Below are positions 47,401 through 61,299 of a stretch of 64,000 bases of DNA, piece by piece. The stretch is taken from assembly GCA_964006375.1 (NCBI GenBank), contig OZ023265.1, positions 151,611,047 through 151,675,046 of the forward strand, read 5' to 3'. Source of the DNA: Tillus elongatus (lineage: Eukaryota; Arthropoda; Insecta; Coleoptera; Cleridae). The notes under the pieces were generated by a model. That model searched no databases. It was not told the origin of the DNA and saw nothing but the letters and a program-made list of their open reading frames with translations. Every line of letters begins with the position of its first letter. Within the stretch, counting starts at the first letter, position 1. Made by a program: the position numbers and the translations under genes.

Positions 47401-49329
47401 TAGGGTGGCGCATTGAAAACGAAACAGACCGATTTGCGTCCAGAGAATTTTTTTTTAAGAAACGCTGAAACACGTCAATTTTAATATAGAGGGGAGCATG
47501 TTTTGACATAAAATTCAACTTTGTCACATCAACCCCTTAAGAGTGGTGATAACAACCCTTATATTTTAAATAGGGAACATAGGTCGAGTGTTACATCATT
47601 TACAAGCTATTTCTTTTCTGAATTCAGCACACTAATTTTTTTTGGAAGTTTTATCAACTCGTGTAAAAATTATTCACAGTTGAAGATGCAAAAACGCATT
47701 TCACTCATTCCCATAAGAAATGTGCTGATAGTCAATGTTTTGTTGGTTTGTAAACAAAAAATTGACTATCAGAACATTTCTTATCGAAATGAGAGAAATG
47801 CGGTTTATTATTTCAGTTTATCGGTCGGTTTGATACTTGATAGTACTGCCGAAAATTAATTTCACAATAGTGTATTCTGTAGAAGAAAGAGTTGAAATAA
47901 TTACTATTTTTTCAAAAACGATGACTGTGCCAACCGTACCGCAAATTTGTTTAATGAACGACATCCGAACAGACATGTTAACAGAAAATACATTTTGGAG
48001 TTAGTCGCAAAGTTTCGACAAAGTGGTTCAGTAGCCAACAAAAAACGGGATCCTGAACGTGAATTTCCGGTTAGAAATGAGACTAGTGAGATTGAAGTTT
48101 TAGGACAAATTGCTGCAGACCCAACTTTGAGCACGAGAAAATTGGCCACTGTTTCAAACATCAAAAGAAGAACTATTCAGCGAATATTGAAGCATCATAA
48201 ATTTCAGCCGTATAAAATTCATCTTGTACAACAACTGAATGAAGATGATTTTGATCAGCGGCTGGAGTTTTGTGAAGTTATGACTACACGAATAGCTGAT
48301 AACGGGAACTTTCTGTTCAATATCTGTTTTTCAGACGAGTGTACGTTTTTATTAAACTTTACAGTCAATCGTCATAATTGTCGTTATTGGGCAGATAATA
48401 ATCCATAAATTTTCACGAAGTCCACACTCAAACTCCACAGAAATTGAATGCCTGGACTGGCATTTTTGGAGATCATTTAATCGGACCAATTTTTCTTTAT
48501 GGCAATTTGAGTGGCGAAACGTATTCTCAGTTACTAGAAGATATCGTTTACCCTCTACTAATTGACATTGTTGAAAATGATGATCGCTATCAAGAAAATC
48601 AATTAGTGTTTCAACAAGATGGAGCTCCTCCGAATTTTCACAGCGTGTTTGGGAGTTTTTGAACAGAGAGTTTCCAGGACAATGGATTGGACGTAGAGGT
48701 GCTATTGAATGGCCCCCTAGATCACCGAATTTAACTCCTTTAGACATCTTTCTATGGGGCCATTTAAAGAGTAGAATTTACGCAACGGAACCAAAGTCTC
48801 TGGAAGAATTACGACGACGCATTGTTGGAGAATGCCGTCTAATAACTTTACAAATGCTCCAGAATGTCAGAGCTCGTTTTGAACAAAATTTGTACTTTTG
48901 TATGGAAGCTGGTAGTCAACAATTTGAACACTTACTTAACTGAATAAACATTTTTGAACGTTTGGTTTTGTTTTTTAGTTTTTTTTAACGAAAAATTGAC
49001 TAGTTAGTGCATTTCTTATCACGATGAATCAAATACGTTCTTGCAACTCCAACTGTGAATAATTTTTAAACGAGTTGATAAAACGTCCAACAAAGTTAGT
49101 GTGCTAAATTCAGAAAAGAAAGGGCTTTCAAATGATGTAACACTCGACCCATGTTCCCTATTTAAAATACAAGGGTTGTTATCACCACCCTTAAGGGGTT
49201 GATGTGACAAAGTTGAGTTTTATGTCAAAACATGCCCCCCTCAATATTAAAGTTGACGTGTTTCAGCGTTTCTTACAAAAATATATCTGGACGCAAATTG
49301 GTCTGTTTCGTTTTCAATGCGCCACCCTG
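47401..49329 (+). mobile_element. Long-TIR mariner (element M2)
   Basis: The ends TAGGGTGGCGCATTGAAAAC and CAGGGTGGCGCATTGAAAAC (reverse complement) are flanked by TATA on both sides (ACTATATA and TGTATAGC). The TIRs are several hundred bp. It is almost collinear with M1, with only scattered substitutions and small indels. Confidence 0.9.
47867..48943 (+). pseudogene. Mariner-like transposase M2, start lost and frameshifted
   Basis: The start codon position reads ATA at 47,867 where M1 has ATG. A small indel follows, then a long frame FNERHPNRHVNRKYILELVA through ADPTLSTRKLATVSNIKR to NICFSDECTFLLN (first Asp) and NRHNCRYWADNNP. A one-base deletion creates a stop at about 48,405. Later frames give WTGIFGDHLIGPIF, VFQQDGAPPNFHS (second Asp) and WPPRSPNLTPLDIFLWGHLK (third Asp, 41 residues later). 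It ends at the stop near 48,941. Confidence 0.9.
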
Positions 49330-49334
49330 TATAG

Positions 49335-49788
49335 CTCACTGCCATTTAGTCATAATACGTATTTCAATATCTTATTGAGTCGATAAAGAGAAAGTAAGTG
49401 GAATCACAAATTCGTGAGCGCGAGAATTTGACTGGTAAGGACAGCTAAACCATTACCGACGTCAGTTTCAATGCAGGTATACAGATGTCCCACGGTCGTT
49501 GTTGGTTAGAAGTATTTGGAGAACCGCAAAAACTAGCAAATCAAAATTTGGCAAAAAGCCTTTGGAGCATACTGTCTATTGATCTACAATAGTTTCAAAA
49601 TGGCGGAGCCCCCGGAAGTACCGGAAACTCATAACAACTTAGTTATTTTAAATACCATGACCATTTGTAATTTTTTTTTTATGATTCTGTGTTGAATTTT
49701 AGATCGACTCTATGGGACATGTCACTAACCTAAAACGTCAATTTTCGGAGAGAAAAACTGCTTTATATAAAAAATGACAAAAAGATTT
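49335..49788. other. Intergenic stretch, no gene seen
   Basis: No coding or RNA feature recognised. Confidence 0.45.
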
Positions 49789-50404
49789 CGGGACGCAGCA
49801 AGTGCGTTTTAGTAGCGAATTTTCATAAGAATTGTACACATTATTATACCGCATATTACAAAGTTAATACTTTAAACTTACACATACCTTGAAGATCGAT
49901 TTTAGAGGCTCTAGTACCCGCACATTTGAAGAATTCTTTCGAAAGTGTTACCATCGATATCTCTCCATTATCAAAAAAAAAATCTTGCGTTCTAACTTCT
50001 TTTGAGAAAAATGCCCAAAACTCACTTTTCTGTAAAGCTAAAGAACTAAATTTTGCTCAATCTGTAGATAGTTTAAGTCTCTTTAAAAGAAACTTGTATT
50101 ACAAATTTCATTAAAGTTATACAGAAGATTTCCAGAAGGAAACTTAATTCATATTTATAAAAGTAAAGTATCTGCCAAATTATACACGTAGCAGTTATTT
50201 TTCCTTATTAATCGCCAGTATGATTTCGTTTTAGTCAACCTAATCAAACAGATTTGTTCAATATCAACAATAACAAAATTATAATTTCAGACTCAAAGGT
50301 GACAAACTTATTAAAACAAAAATTAGATCTTGTTCAAAATGTATGAATCTGTGCACTATTGTTTCTCTAAACGTCAATTAAAAACATAAAAAAACATACA
50401 TTTA

Positions 50405-50475
50405 TCGAACTGGATTCAATCGCGTAACCTTCTGATTATGAGGCAGGAGACACGCGTCTCTGAGCCATCTGGGTA
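50405..50475 (-). other. tRNA-like domain inside the long HINE-like repeat
   Basis: The minus strand has ATGGCTCAGAG (A-box-like), a TCATAATCAGAAGG arm and GCGATTGAATCCAG (B-box-like), in the same position as 793-868 in the other copy. Acceptor pairing is poor. Confidence 0.52.
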
Positions 50476-51262
50476 TACATAAAAAACGTTTTGTTTAGGT
50501 GATACATTAGATCGGCTTCATGCCGGGGATATTATATTCAAAGTATACGTAACAATTAGTTGAATTACCATTGCAATATATCCCACGACTGTTTCGGTCT
50601 TATATGACGTCTTATGTTTAAATTTAAAGATAAAAGAAACTATTTTAGAATCATTTTAATTCGTACTGTATTATGCGACGGCATAATATATCTATGCTGC
50701 GCTAAAACTGTGTTTGAGGACCTTCATAAAGCTACAAATATAGTGTCTTTTAATAATTGATTGAATCCCCCCGTTTAATAAGAATTACTTGGCAAATTTT
50801 TAATTTCATATCGTCTGCCATTTTCCATAATTGCAGCCGAGATTTCACGATTGTTGGTTCGGGTAGTATGTTATGCTTGGTATATATTTGGTTTGGTTAC
50901 CGTTGATGTATTGTTTATACCTGTTGATTGAATCAATATATACTTGGCAGTTAACTACTCTGTCTGTCAGGCATTGGACATGTCTTTTTTTAATTTGGAA
51001 GAAACACTAAATATTGTGTACCAAATTACTTAAAATTTACAACATAGGTTAATTTGTACCATTTCTAGCCACATGTAAAGTCTCATTCCAGTTAGTCTGA
51101 TATTAACAAAAATATAGCGTTTTCAAAAAGTTTTCCCCGATTTTCCATCGGAAAAACTTGAGCATAAAGGCTGATTAACGAACTGACAGCGGTTTTCGCT
51201 CAAACAAGATTTTTGCGAAGTTTGATTGAAACCAGTTTTGTATTTTTTGAGTTATCGCTCGG

Positions 51263-51381
<119 letters not shown>

Positions 51382-51429
51382 TATACAAATTTAACGCACC
51401 TTGTTTTTGGGTTCTAGGGTCGGCTTCTG

Positions 51430-52248
51430 ATGAGTTATTGGTGTCCTTTATCTAATATGTGTGTGTAAGCTCCCCCCGCAACAGTCCCGTAAATGCCGAG
51501 TTTATCTACTGTGATGTTAATAGTATTATTATTAATATTATCTGTAATAGGTAAACGTCTTTGTGTTAATAACGTAATAATCCTAAATTGGATATATTTT
51601 CATAGGAAAACAAAGTTAATAATGATAAATCAACATTTTATAGTTGCATCATAATTGTGCGTAATAGTTTTATTTTATGACAATGGGCGAAAGTTTTACA
51701 TAGTCCCGTTATTACAGTTGTACTTTTTGCTTAAAGCAGTTCACTGAGGCTATCTAAATACTGGCGGTAAGTTAAATACTCTGGGAGTCATACAAACTTC
51801 AGATGGAAAATTCAAAAGTCGTGCAATATGCATCCCAACATAAAAGTTCCGTAGTTCTTCCCGGTAACGTTTTGTTTTTATGGTCGTTTCAGTTCAGGTG
51901 CAGCCAACCAATACTGTGGATAGTATAAGGTAGGGTTCCTAGTGCCCCACTAGAGACGTGACGTAATCATGCGGGAAACAACTTTACCCATAATAGGGAC
52001 TGCCCTAGCTATTTTAGTGACCAGGATCAGATGGCTTTAATTTGAAAGAGAATTAATAGTGTGGGGCTATGTTTAAATAATTTAAACATTCAATGAAAGG
52101 CTTCTCTCCAGACAACAAAATATGCTATGTGTAATGTTAAAGAAGCTAGATAATAAGTAATCCTATGCATGTAGTTTATATTAGGCTACAGCTTATTGGG
52201 ATTAAAAAACAATTAAAAGCAATTGAACTTTTTCAAAATAAATAAGTC
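51430..52248. other. Intergenic stretch, no gene seen
   Basis: Nothing recognisable on either strand. Confidence 0.45.
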
Positions 52249-52251
52249 TGG

Positions 52252-53000
52252 ACGCAGCAAGTGCGTTATGGTAGTGATTTTTCATTAAAATGTTTTTGAT
52301 TAAAAAATTAGTTTTTTAATGAAAACAAGCATCAAACTTGGTTTCCAGTATAGCCTATATAGTAGTAGCGATGTACCATATTTCGTGTGTGTGTGTGTGT
52401 GTTTTGTTTCTTTAACGTCGGCCTATTTCCGCGACTATGGCAAATCACCGACGCCAGGGAGCAGTTTCACCTCACTATCCTGGAAATTTTGCCGAACCCC
52501 TGCCTTTCTGTAAGGAGGGTAGGGATCTTTAACGTGCCCAACATCGCATAGACACGGGACCGACGGCTTTACGCCCCCTCCGAAGGGCGGAACTTGCAGA
52601 CATTCAACTTGCTCAAATACAATGCCAGAACCTCGCTTGGTGTTAGTTTTACAGTTTCTACTGAAAAAGTGAAAGGAGTACCCCGGGATCGAACCCAGTA
52701 CCCTTCGGTTCACAGGCATAAATTCTTACCCCTGAACCACCGAGGTTCTTACACCATATTTCATAAAAATAACTTTATTGTTTGAAAAAGTACAACATTT
52801 CTTAGAAAATTAACTTAAAATGTTCCCCAAAAAACTAGACTCATTTGCCTGGCCAACGAACCTCTTTAAACTATTTACCCACCTACGAGGATATAATTAT
52901 TCACTCAAAAAGCTATTCTACGAAGCTTCCAAAATAATATACATGAAAACTTGCAAACAATTTTTTCACGGAAATCCGAAAACATTTTTTTACAATAACT
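52252..53000 (-). repeat. HINE-like 3' portion, second subfamily, split by a SINE
   Basis: It begins with the reversed hairpin (ACGCA-GCAAG-TGCGT, 52,252-52,266) and matches 37,534-37,900 and the reverse of 9,930-10,282. It is interrupted at 52,385 by SINE copy f and resumes at 52,753 with ACCATATTTCATAAAAATAA. Confidence 0.65.
52385..52752 (-). mobile_element. tRNA-derived SINE, copy f, with target duplication
   Basis: Complete reverse-strand copy: the tail (AC)n appears as (GT)n at the left, then AACGTCGGCCTATTTCCGCG. The head has GGGATCGAACCCAGTACCC and CCACCGAGGTTC at the right. ACCATATTTC occurs at both borders (52,375-52,384 and 52,753-52,762), a 10-bp target-site duplication within a HINE-like copy. 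Confidence 0.92.
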
Positions 53001-53201
53001 TATAAAACATTGATTATTAATTACCAAAATTTCACAAAAATGTTATAGACAATGATTTCTACGGAAACACAAAAAGACTGTATACGCCACCTCGACTTTT
53101 TTCACCAATAATATAAACGAAAACGTCTCTTAATGCGTCATTTTCATGGGACTCTGCTATATATAATAATAACATTGAGCTTTACCGTAGAAATGCGTCA
53201 T

Positions 53202-53203
<2 letters not shown>

Positions 53204-53292
<89 letters not shown>

Positions 53293-53420
53293 AGATAAAA
53301 ACTGAAACTAACACCGCATATGAGTTGTAGGGGTCCTAGTTCGCGCTCATTTGGAAAACATTTGTCGGAAGTCTGGATCTCCCGATTAGTGAATTTTTCC
53401 TACGAAAATTTACTTAAAGA
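53204..53420 (-). repeat. HINE-like 5' half with (TA)n core
   Basis: (TA)n at 53,204-53,289 is followed by AAAAACTGAAACTAACACCG, GGGGTCCTAGTTCGCGCTCA and ATTAGTGAATTTTTCCTACG, the reversed family 5' end. Left of the TA tract, a possible transposon terminus (reversed AGGATGACGCATTTCTACGG) replaces the 3' half. Confidence 0.62.
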
Positions 53421-53429
53421 TCTCACATT

Positions 53430-53900
53430 AAATTTTCAGTTTAATTTTTATACATTTTAACGGAATTTGGCAGGTACCTTCCTTTTATAAGTGGCTTGAA
53501 TGGTTTGTTATCCAGGAAAATCTAACCAGCTTTTCCAGAAAAATTTTGGGTTCTCCTTACAAAGAAAATATTATCTTCGAAAACCACAAGGCGATGGTAA
53601 CTAAATTTGGTACGTAGGTTTGCCGTATAAACCTAAACATTTTAAGCAAATGTAACTACTGAAACGGAAACTCAAGACTTTGTGAAACACAACTCATGCA
53701 ACGCTTGTTAGATACAACCTTAATCTACTCCGGATTTTTTGTTTAAAAATTGACAATTTTGACATTTAATTGTGACAAAACAAACATTTGCTTCTTGCCT
53801 TGTGACTGGGCATGATCTATGAACCCACCGCTTATTTTCTAACCCAGTAAGTGCGTTATGGTAGCGAATTTATTTTCACCTAACTTAATTTTCTATTATC
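53430..53900 (+). repeat. Degraded HINE-like 3' half
   Basis: It contains GGCAGGTACCTTCCTTTTAT, TATCCAGGAAAATCTAACC and CTAAATTTGGTACGTAGG, matching the post-core half at 45,200-45,400. A reversed terminal fragment (AGTAAGTGCGTTATGGTAGC) ends it near 53,870. Confidence 0.5.
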
Positions 53901-53949
53901 ATATAAACTTCATTTCTGGTATGTGCATATATGCGCGTTTGTGAGTGTA

Positions 53950-54060
53950 TGTGTGTGAAGCAGGAGGCATAGATCGGTTGCGTCCTATTTAGGACTGCTC
54001 AGTATGCCATACCTGCACTCCAACAAGTCGGCGTTAAGGCAGGCATTGCTATAATATGCA
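53950..54060 (-). repeat. Retrozyme/Penelope-type hammerhead remnant
   Basis: It is short and contains a recognisable but decayed hammerhead. The rest does not clearly align with the ~306-bp unit, so the parent family is uncertain. Confidence 0.5.
53966..54008 (-). ncRNA. Decayed hammerhead ribozyme with conserved stems
   Basis: Minus strand: stem I GGCAUA/UAUGCC (6 bp), core CUGAGCA (expected CUGANGA), stem II GUCCU/AGGAC with AAAU-type loop, GCAAC (expected GAAAC), AUC in place of GUC. Both stems differ in sequence from the array ribozyme but still pair perfectly, while three core positions are changed. Confidence 0.6.
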
Positions 54061-54071
54061 ATGGAGAATTG

Positions 54072-56220
<2,149 letters not shown>

Positions 56221-56224
56221 TCTT

Positions 56225-56760
56225 CTTTTTTTTTTCTCCCTCAGGGCTCGTTCGCGGCTTTGCCGCCCCGATAGCCCTGCTGCCCTTGGCCTAATGTGCA
56301 TGCCCTTAGTCTCTTCACTCCACCCATTCCAAAATCACTGTACCTTGAACCAGTCTGCACAGCGATTGGTAGGGTGAAATTTTATAATGCTGTCTCCAGT
56401 CTAGGCTGTCCGTAGATCAGTTATCTTTTGCGGTCCAGAGCTTTACACTCGCACACGATGTGCTGGGCTGTTTCCTCCCCTTCGCTGCAGAGTCTGGATG
56501 CCAGGTCCCCCTTGACCCGTCCCATTTTATGCAGGTATTTCTTGACAGCCATGTGTCCCGTCAAGAGATCTGCTATATTTCTGAGATGTCGTCTGCTAAG
56601 ATGTAGCAGCTCCACAGCTCTCTTTATACTGGGTTCGTCAATTATTGACTTCCCATGTCTGAGCGCTGGACAGTCTGCACAGTACACCTTGGCTCCCCTG
56701 GCCGTACTCTTTGTCACGCCCAGAACCGGTTCTGGCTTCATAAATGGTTCTGCTGATTTT
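56225..56760 (-). pseudogene. Non-LTR retrotransposon C-terminal fragment (copy N4)
   Basis: The minus strand reads KPEPVLGVTKSTARGAK, CADCPALRHGKSIIDEP, LLTGHMAVKKYLHKMG and LCSEGEETAQHIVCECKALD. The 3' UTR follows, and CTCAGGGCTCGTTCGC lies next to a long T run (poly(A) on the minus strand) at about 56,222. It is 5'-truncated at about 56,760. Relative to copy N3 it has a short deletion in the ARGAIESWI segment. Confidence 0.85.
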
Positions 56761-56879
56761 TTACTCGTTAACCGATTTTCGCAATGGAGGGCTCATATGA
56801 AAAACAAAGCTTCAGGCAAGAACGTTCAGTTAACAGAATTGAACGGCATCCAGATCGTAATCGTTTTAAATGTTCGTAA

Positions 56880-58049
56880 CTAAGGTCGAGATCCCAGCAA
56901 TTGTTCTCAAAAAATGCACACCAGACCTTGCTCCTCTCCGGGCTCGTCTGTTTCAGATATCTTACAATAAAGGCATATTCCCTAGTAACTGGAAAACTGC
57001 TCGAGTACAACCCATCCCCAAGAAAGGACCCAAAGCGCTTCCTAGCAACTACATGCCTATTTCTCTCCTTTCAGTCGTCTCTAAAATGATGGAAAAGTAT
57101 AAAAACACCGAATTCTAAAATTTCTTGAAAAACACAGTCCAATCCACAGCATGCAGTATGGATTCCGTCAGCGCAGATCGACTACCGACCTCCTTTCCTT
57201 TGTCACCCATTCTTGGAACAAGTCTATGGAACTACACGGTGACATATCCAGAGCATTCGACCAGGTCTGGCACGCAGCGCTGCTTAATAAAGTTTCGGCC
57301 TATGGCATACAACCAAAACTTCGTACCTGGACAGCAAATTTCCTCCAGGAGCATTTCTGTTGTTGTGGATGGCCATTTCTCTAAACTGTATCCAATTAAT
57401 GCTGGAGTTCCTCAAGGTTCAGCTTTAGCCCCTACTTTGTTTCTTCTCCACATCAATGACCTCCTCCCTAGCACATCCAACCCAGTTCACAGTTACGCGA
57501 ACGACAGCACCCTTCACTCGAATATACAATATTCTAAGCCTGTCTCTTTAGCCCAATTAGATGAGGATCGCATACTCATGGAGGGTTCTGTCTCCGTGGA
57601 TCTCCAAAAAATATTAGACTGGGGATGTAAAAATCTTGTACAATTCAACCCCACCAAATCTCAGTCTTGCTTTCTTTCTCATAAGAGATACACCAGCCCT
57701 AGACCCATCACAATGAACAACCAAGTTATTCAAAGTAATGAGTCATTTTCTCTTGTTGGCATTTCTGTGGATCGAAATCTTAATTGACACCAACATGTCG
57801 CATCAATTGCAGAAGCGTCTGCTAAGAAATTAGGTTTCCTCTTCCGGGCTCGCAAATACTTTTCACCAGCTAATCTCTATACTTCACAAATAAGGCCAAA
57901 CCTCGAATACTGCTCCCACATCTGGGGTGCAGCTGCTGCTTCTACACTCGCTATCCTGGACTCAATTAAAAAGAGAGCTATACGTCTCATCGTTGACCCT
58001 ACCCTTACCCAAAGGCTGCCATCTCTTGCCCACCGACGTGCCGTTGGTG

Positions 58050-58119
<70 letters not shown>

Positions 58120-58402
58120 CTCTTATAGATATCTGCACGGGCACTGCTCAAATGAGCTTTTCTCCATAGTTCCCCCACCTGCTGCCCCCAACAGATCTAC
58201 CAAGGGAACAGAGCGAATGCACCCTTTTACTGTCCAGGTCACCAGACATACAGCATTTTGTTATGCCCATTCTTTTGTCCCGAGGCTTCCAAGTTGTGGA
58301 ATTCCTTGCCGGCACATGTTTTTCCTTCTCCTCCGAACCTTCAAGTCCAGAATTGCCTCGTTCCTCCTCGTCAACACCCACGGTACGATAGTATTTAGGC
58401 TG
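56880..58402 (+). pseudogene. Jockey/CR1-like reverse transcriptase and C-terminal domain
   Basis: In order: IPAIVLKKCTPDLAPL, KGIFPSNWKTARVQPIPKKG, NYMPISLLSVVSKMMEK, MQYGFRQRRSTTDLLSF, HGDISRAFDQVWHAALLNK (motif A), NAGVPQGSALAPTLFLLHIND (motif B, given here as its GVPQGS core), SYANDSTLHS (motif C; the second Asp of the usual YADD reads Asn), then HVASIAEASAKKLGFLF, RPNLEYCSHIWGAA, LDSIKKRAIRLIVDP and PSLAHRRAVGDLSL. A CT-repeat expansion and several frame changes follow before YRYLHGHCSNELFS. It is a dead copy of a target-primed retrotransposon. Confidence 0.87.
58051..58123 (+). repeat. (CT)n/(TCTA)n microsatellite inside RT coding sequence
   Basis: CT repeats (about 50 bp) and TCTA repeats stand exactly where the protein reads GDLSL and then (L)YRYLHGHCS, so the expansion grew from a CTCTCTCT coding run. 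Confidence 0.93.
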
Positions 58403-58404
58403 TA

Positions 58405-58812
58405 AGCCCTCATGGTGTGTTGTTGAAATTTAAAAAAAATTTGGTAACGAAAAGCATTACCTCCATGTTATAAAGTTAATTTCAGTTATGATCTGGAAAC
58501 ACGCTTTAATTCCACCTTTTGGGTTCAATTCAAATCTAAAACAGGTCAGGTTTGTGGCAACATAACTGTCTCTGTAGCTCCTCTCCACCTACATTCCCTA
58601 CTGAACCAATCTTGTATATGCAAAGGATGTATAAGGACAATGTAAAACAGATTTACAGATTTGAACAGATCCTCGTTGAATTCGGTTGAGTTATTATTAG
58701 GATACTATCGAACAAAGTTACGAAGCTGGGCCATGTATTAAACTTTGGTTATCGTTACTTACCCACATATATTTATATGTCATGTCCCAATGTTGCGAAT
58801 AAGAAAAAAAAT
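58405..58812. other. Intergenic stretch, no gene seen
   Basis: Nothing recognisable. Confidence 0.45.
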
Positions 58813-59249
58813 CTCTGTACGCAGCAAGTGCGTTATGGTAGCGAATTTTCTTTAAAATATTTTTAATAGCAAATGTCTTTATTTGATGAAAGCAGGCATC
58901 AAACTTGGTTGCCTATATAGTAGAAACAATGTACCATATTTCATAAAAATAAATTTATTGTTTGAAAATATATAAACATTTTTCAAAAGTCTTGATGCAG
59001 CAAATGTGTTATGGAAGTGAATTTCCATAAAAATGTTTTTAATAGCAAATGCGAGCAGGCATCAATCTGATTACCGGTATAGCCTACGTGGTAGAAACAA
59101 TGTACTATATTTTATCAAAATTACTTATGGTTTGAAATTATACAAAAAAATTTCGAAAATAAACTTGAATGTTGGTTTTCTATCCAACAAAGCTTACGTT
59201 AATAGCAAATTGAGTTATTGAAATTTGAAGGATTTAATGAAATTCGGTA

Positions 59250-60430
59250 AATTTGCAGATTAGCTCCCGAACGCTTTTCAACTAATTGTTTTCAGAAAAA
59301 TTACTAGGACCCCACCTGGATGCACAAACCACAAGAAAAATTTCTTGTTCACACCCCCCAAGGAAGTTATGGGACTGGCAGTGAATAGGGGTGATGTGCG
59401 GGGTAGGCAGGGTTTAAGGGGGATATGGCTTCAAGATATTAAAAAGACAGCTTTCAAGCCTGCTTTATTCGAATTTTCTGCTCATATTTCCTTTTTACTA
59501 CCCACCCCGCCCAGCTCCCCTATTTACTCCTGGTCCCGTAACTTCCTCCGGGGGTGTGAACAAGAAATTTTTCTTGGGGTTTGTGGATTCAGGGGGCCCT
59601 AGGCAGGTTTCTGAAAACAGTTTTTTGAAAAGAGTTCGGGAGCTAAACTGCAAATTTACCGAAAATTCGCTACCAAAAGGCACTTACTGCGTCCAGTTTT
59701 TTTTCTTACAAACGCATCATATTTCGATAAAAAATGCAAAAATGCATTAACGAATTTGTTCTACAAAAATTAGCAAAAAAAAATATGCACCCCTACTCAC
59801 TCCTGGTCCCGTAACTTCCTTGGGGAGCGTGAACAAGAATTTTTTCTTGGGGTTTGTGTGGGGGGGGGCTAGGTAGGTTTCTGAAAACAGTGTTTTGAAA
59901 AGCGTTCGGGAGCTAAACTGCAAATTTACCGAAAATTCGCTACCAAAACGCACTTACTGCGTCTAGATCTTTTTCTTACAAACGCATCATATTTCGATAA
60001 AAAAATTCAAAAATGCATTAACGAATTTGTTCTACGAAAATTAGTTAAAAAAAATTATACACCCCTACTCACCCCTGGTACCGTAACTTCCTTGGGGAGT
60101 GTAAACAAGAAATGTTTTGGGGGAATAGGGGTGCTGTGCGGGGTAGGCAGGGTTTAAGGGGATATGGCTTCAAGATGTGAAAAAGACAACTTTGAAGCCC
60201 GTTTTATTCGCATTTTCTGCTCATATTTCCTTTTTACTACCCACCCCGCCCAGCACCCCTATTTACTCCTGGTCCCGTAACTTCCTTGGGGGTGTGAACA
60301 AGAAATTTTTCTTGGGTTTTGTGGATACAGGGGGGTCCTAGGCAGGTTTCTGAAAACAGTTTTTTTGAAAAGCGTTCGGGAGCTAATCTGCAAATTTACA
60401 GAAAATTCCCTACCAAAACGCACTTACTGC
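59250..60430. repeat. Cluster of GC-rich foldback modules
   Basis: The motifs CGTTCGGGAGCTAAACTGCA, TCCCGTAACTTCCTTGGGG and GGTGCTGTGCGGGGTAGGCA recur. The end sequence TACCAAAACGCACTTACTGC occurs at about 59,935 and 60,412, with a variant near 59,670. Each repeat is followed by TTACAAACGCATCATATTTC-like sequence, giving a short tandem amplification. Confidence 0.68.
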
Positions 60431-61102
60431 GTCCAGATTTTTTCTTATAAACGCATCATATTTCGATAAAAAATGCAAAAATGCATTAACAAATTTGTTC
60501 TACAATAATTATCTAAAAAAAATTATAGACCGTTAAACCATAAACTTCACTAAACCTGCGAATAAATATCCAAAAAGCCACCAAACTTAACTAAAGTGAC
60601 AGCCAAAGCATCAGAGAAAGGGTCTATTTGAAATGGATATTCTGTAAATATTTTACTAAAATGAAGGGCAGTGACGGTTGAATCTGAAACTTAAGGGTTT
60701 GCAGAACACTCTTCTTGCAACACTTTCTTTTCACAAACAGTATTTGTTTCACATTCTTTGCCTAAACGTTGCCAATTTTGACTTTTAAAATTGCGAGTTT
60801 GACGTTTTGAGGAAAACTCCAAAATTTGTTGTTTTAACTACCCATAACTTTTTTGTCTTTAAAGCTAAGGACCCAAATTTTGGTACAGAGTTCACTCTTT
60901 ATAATACAAACATGCTTACCAAATTTGGTTGCCCTTAATTTGTTATTTCCGGAGATATGAATTTTTTAAAAAGAAAACACAAAATTATCCGGGAAAACCT
61001 GGTGCGTTTTTCCTGACTAACGAACTTTTCCAAGCCACTTGCAAAAGGAAGGTGCTCTGCAAATTTTATCAAGATTGGTCCATTATTTTTTGAGTTACCG
61101 GT

Positions 61103-61205
<103 letters not shown>

Positions 61206-61299
61206 ACAGATCTTCCCATAAGCGATTTTTTTTAATCGCTAATATCCTCCATATTTTTCTTCATCAACAATTAAGAGTATCAAAGAAAAAAAATAAGTA

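Noticed and set aside
52435..52719. Open frames running through SINE copies (also near 15,836, 34,193, 35,719)
   Set aside because: The same frames recur only because the SINE sequence recurs; there is no start context, motif or codon bias.
57125..57787. Single intact RT gene across 56,880-58,402
   Set aside because: The motifs fall in different frames with stops between them, motif C has Asn for Asp, and a microsatellite disrupts the C-terminus.
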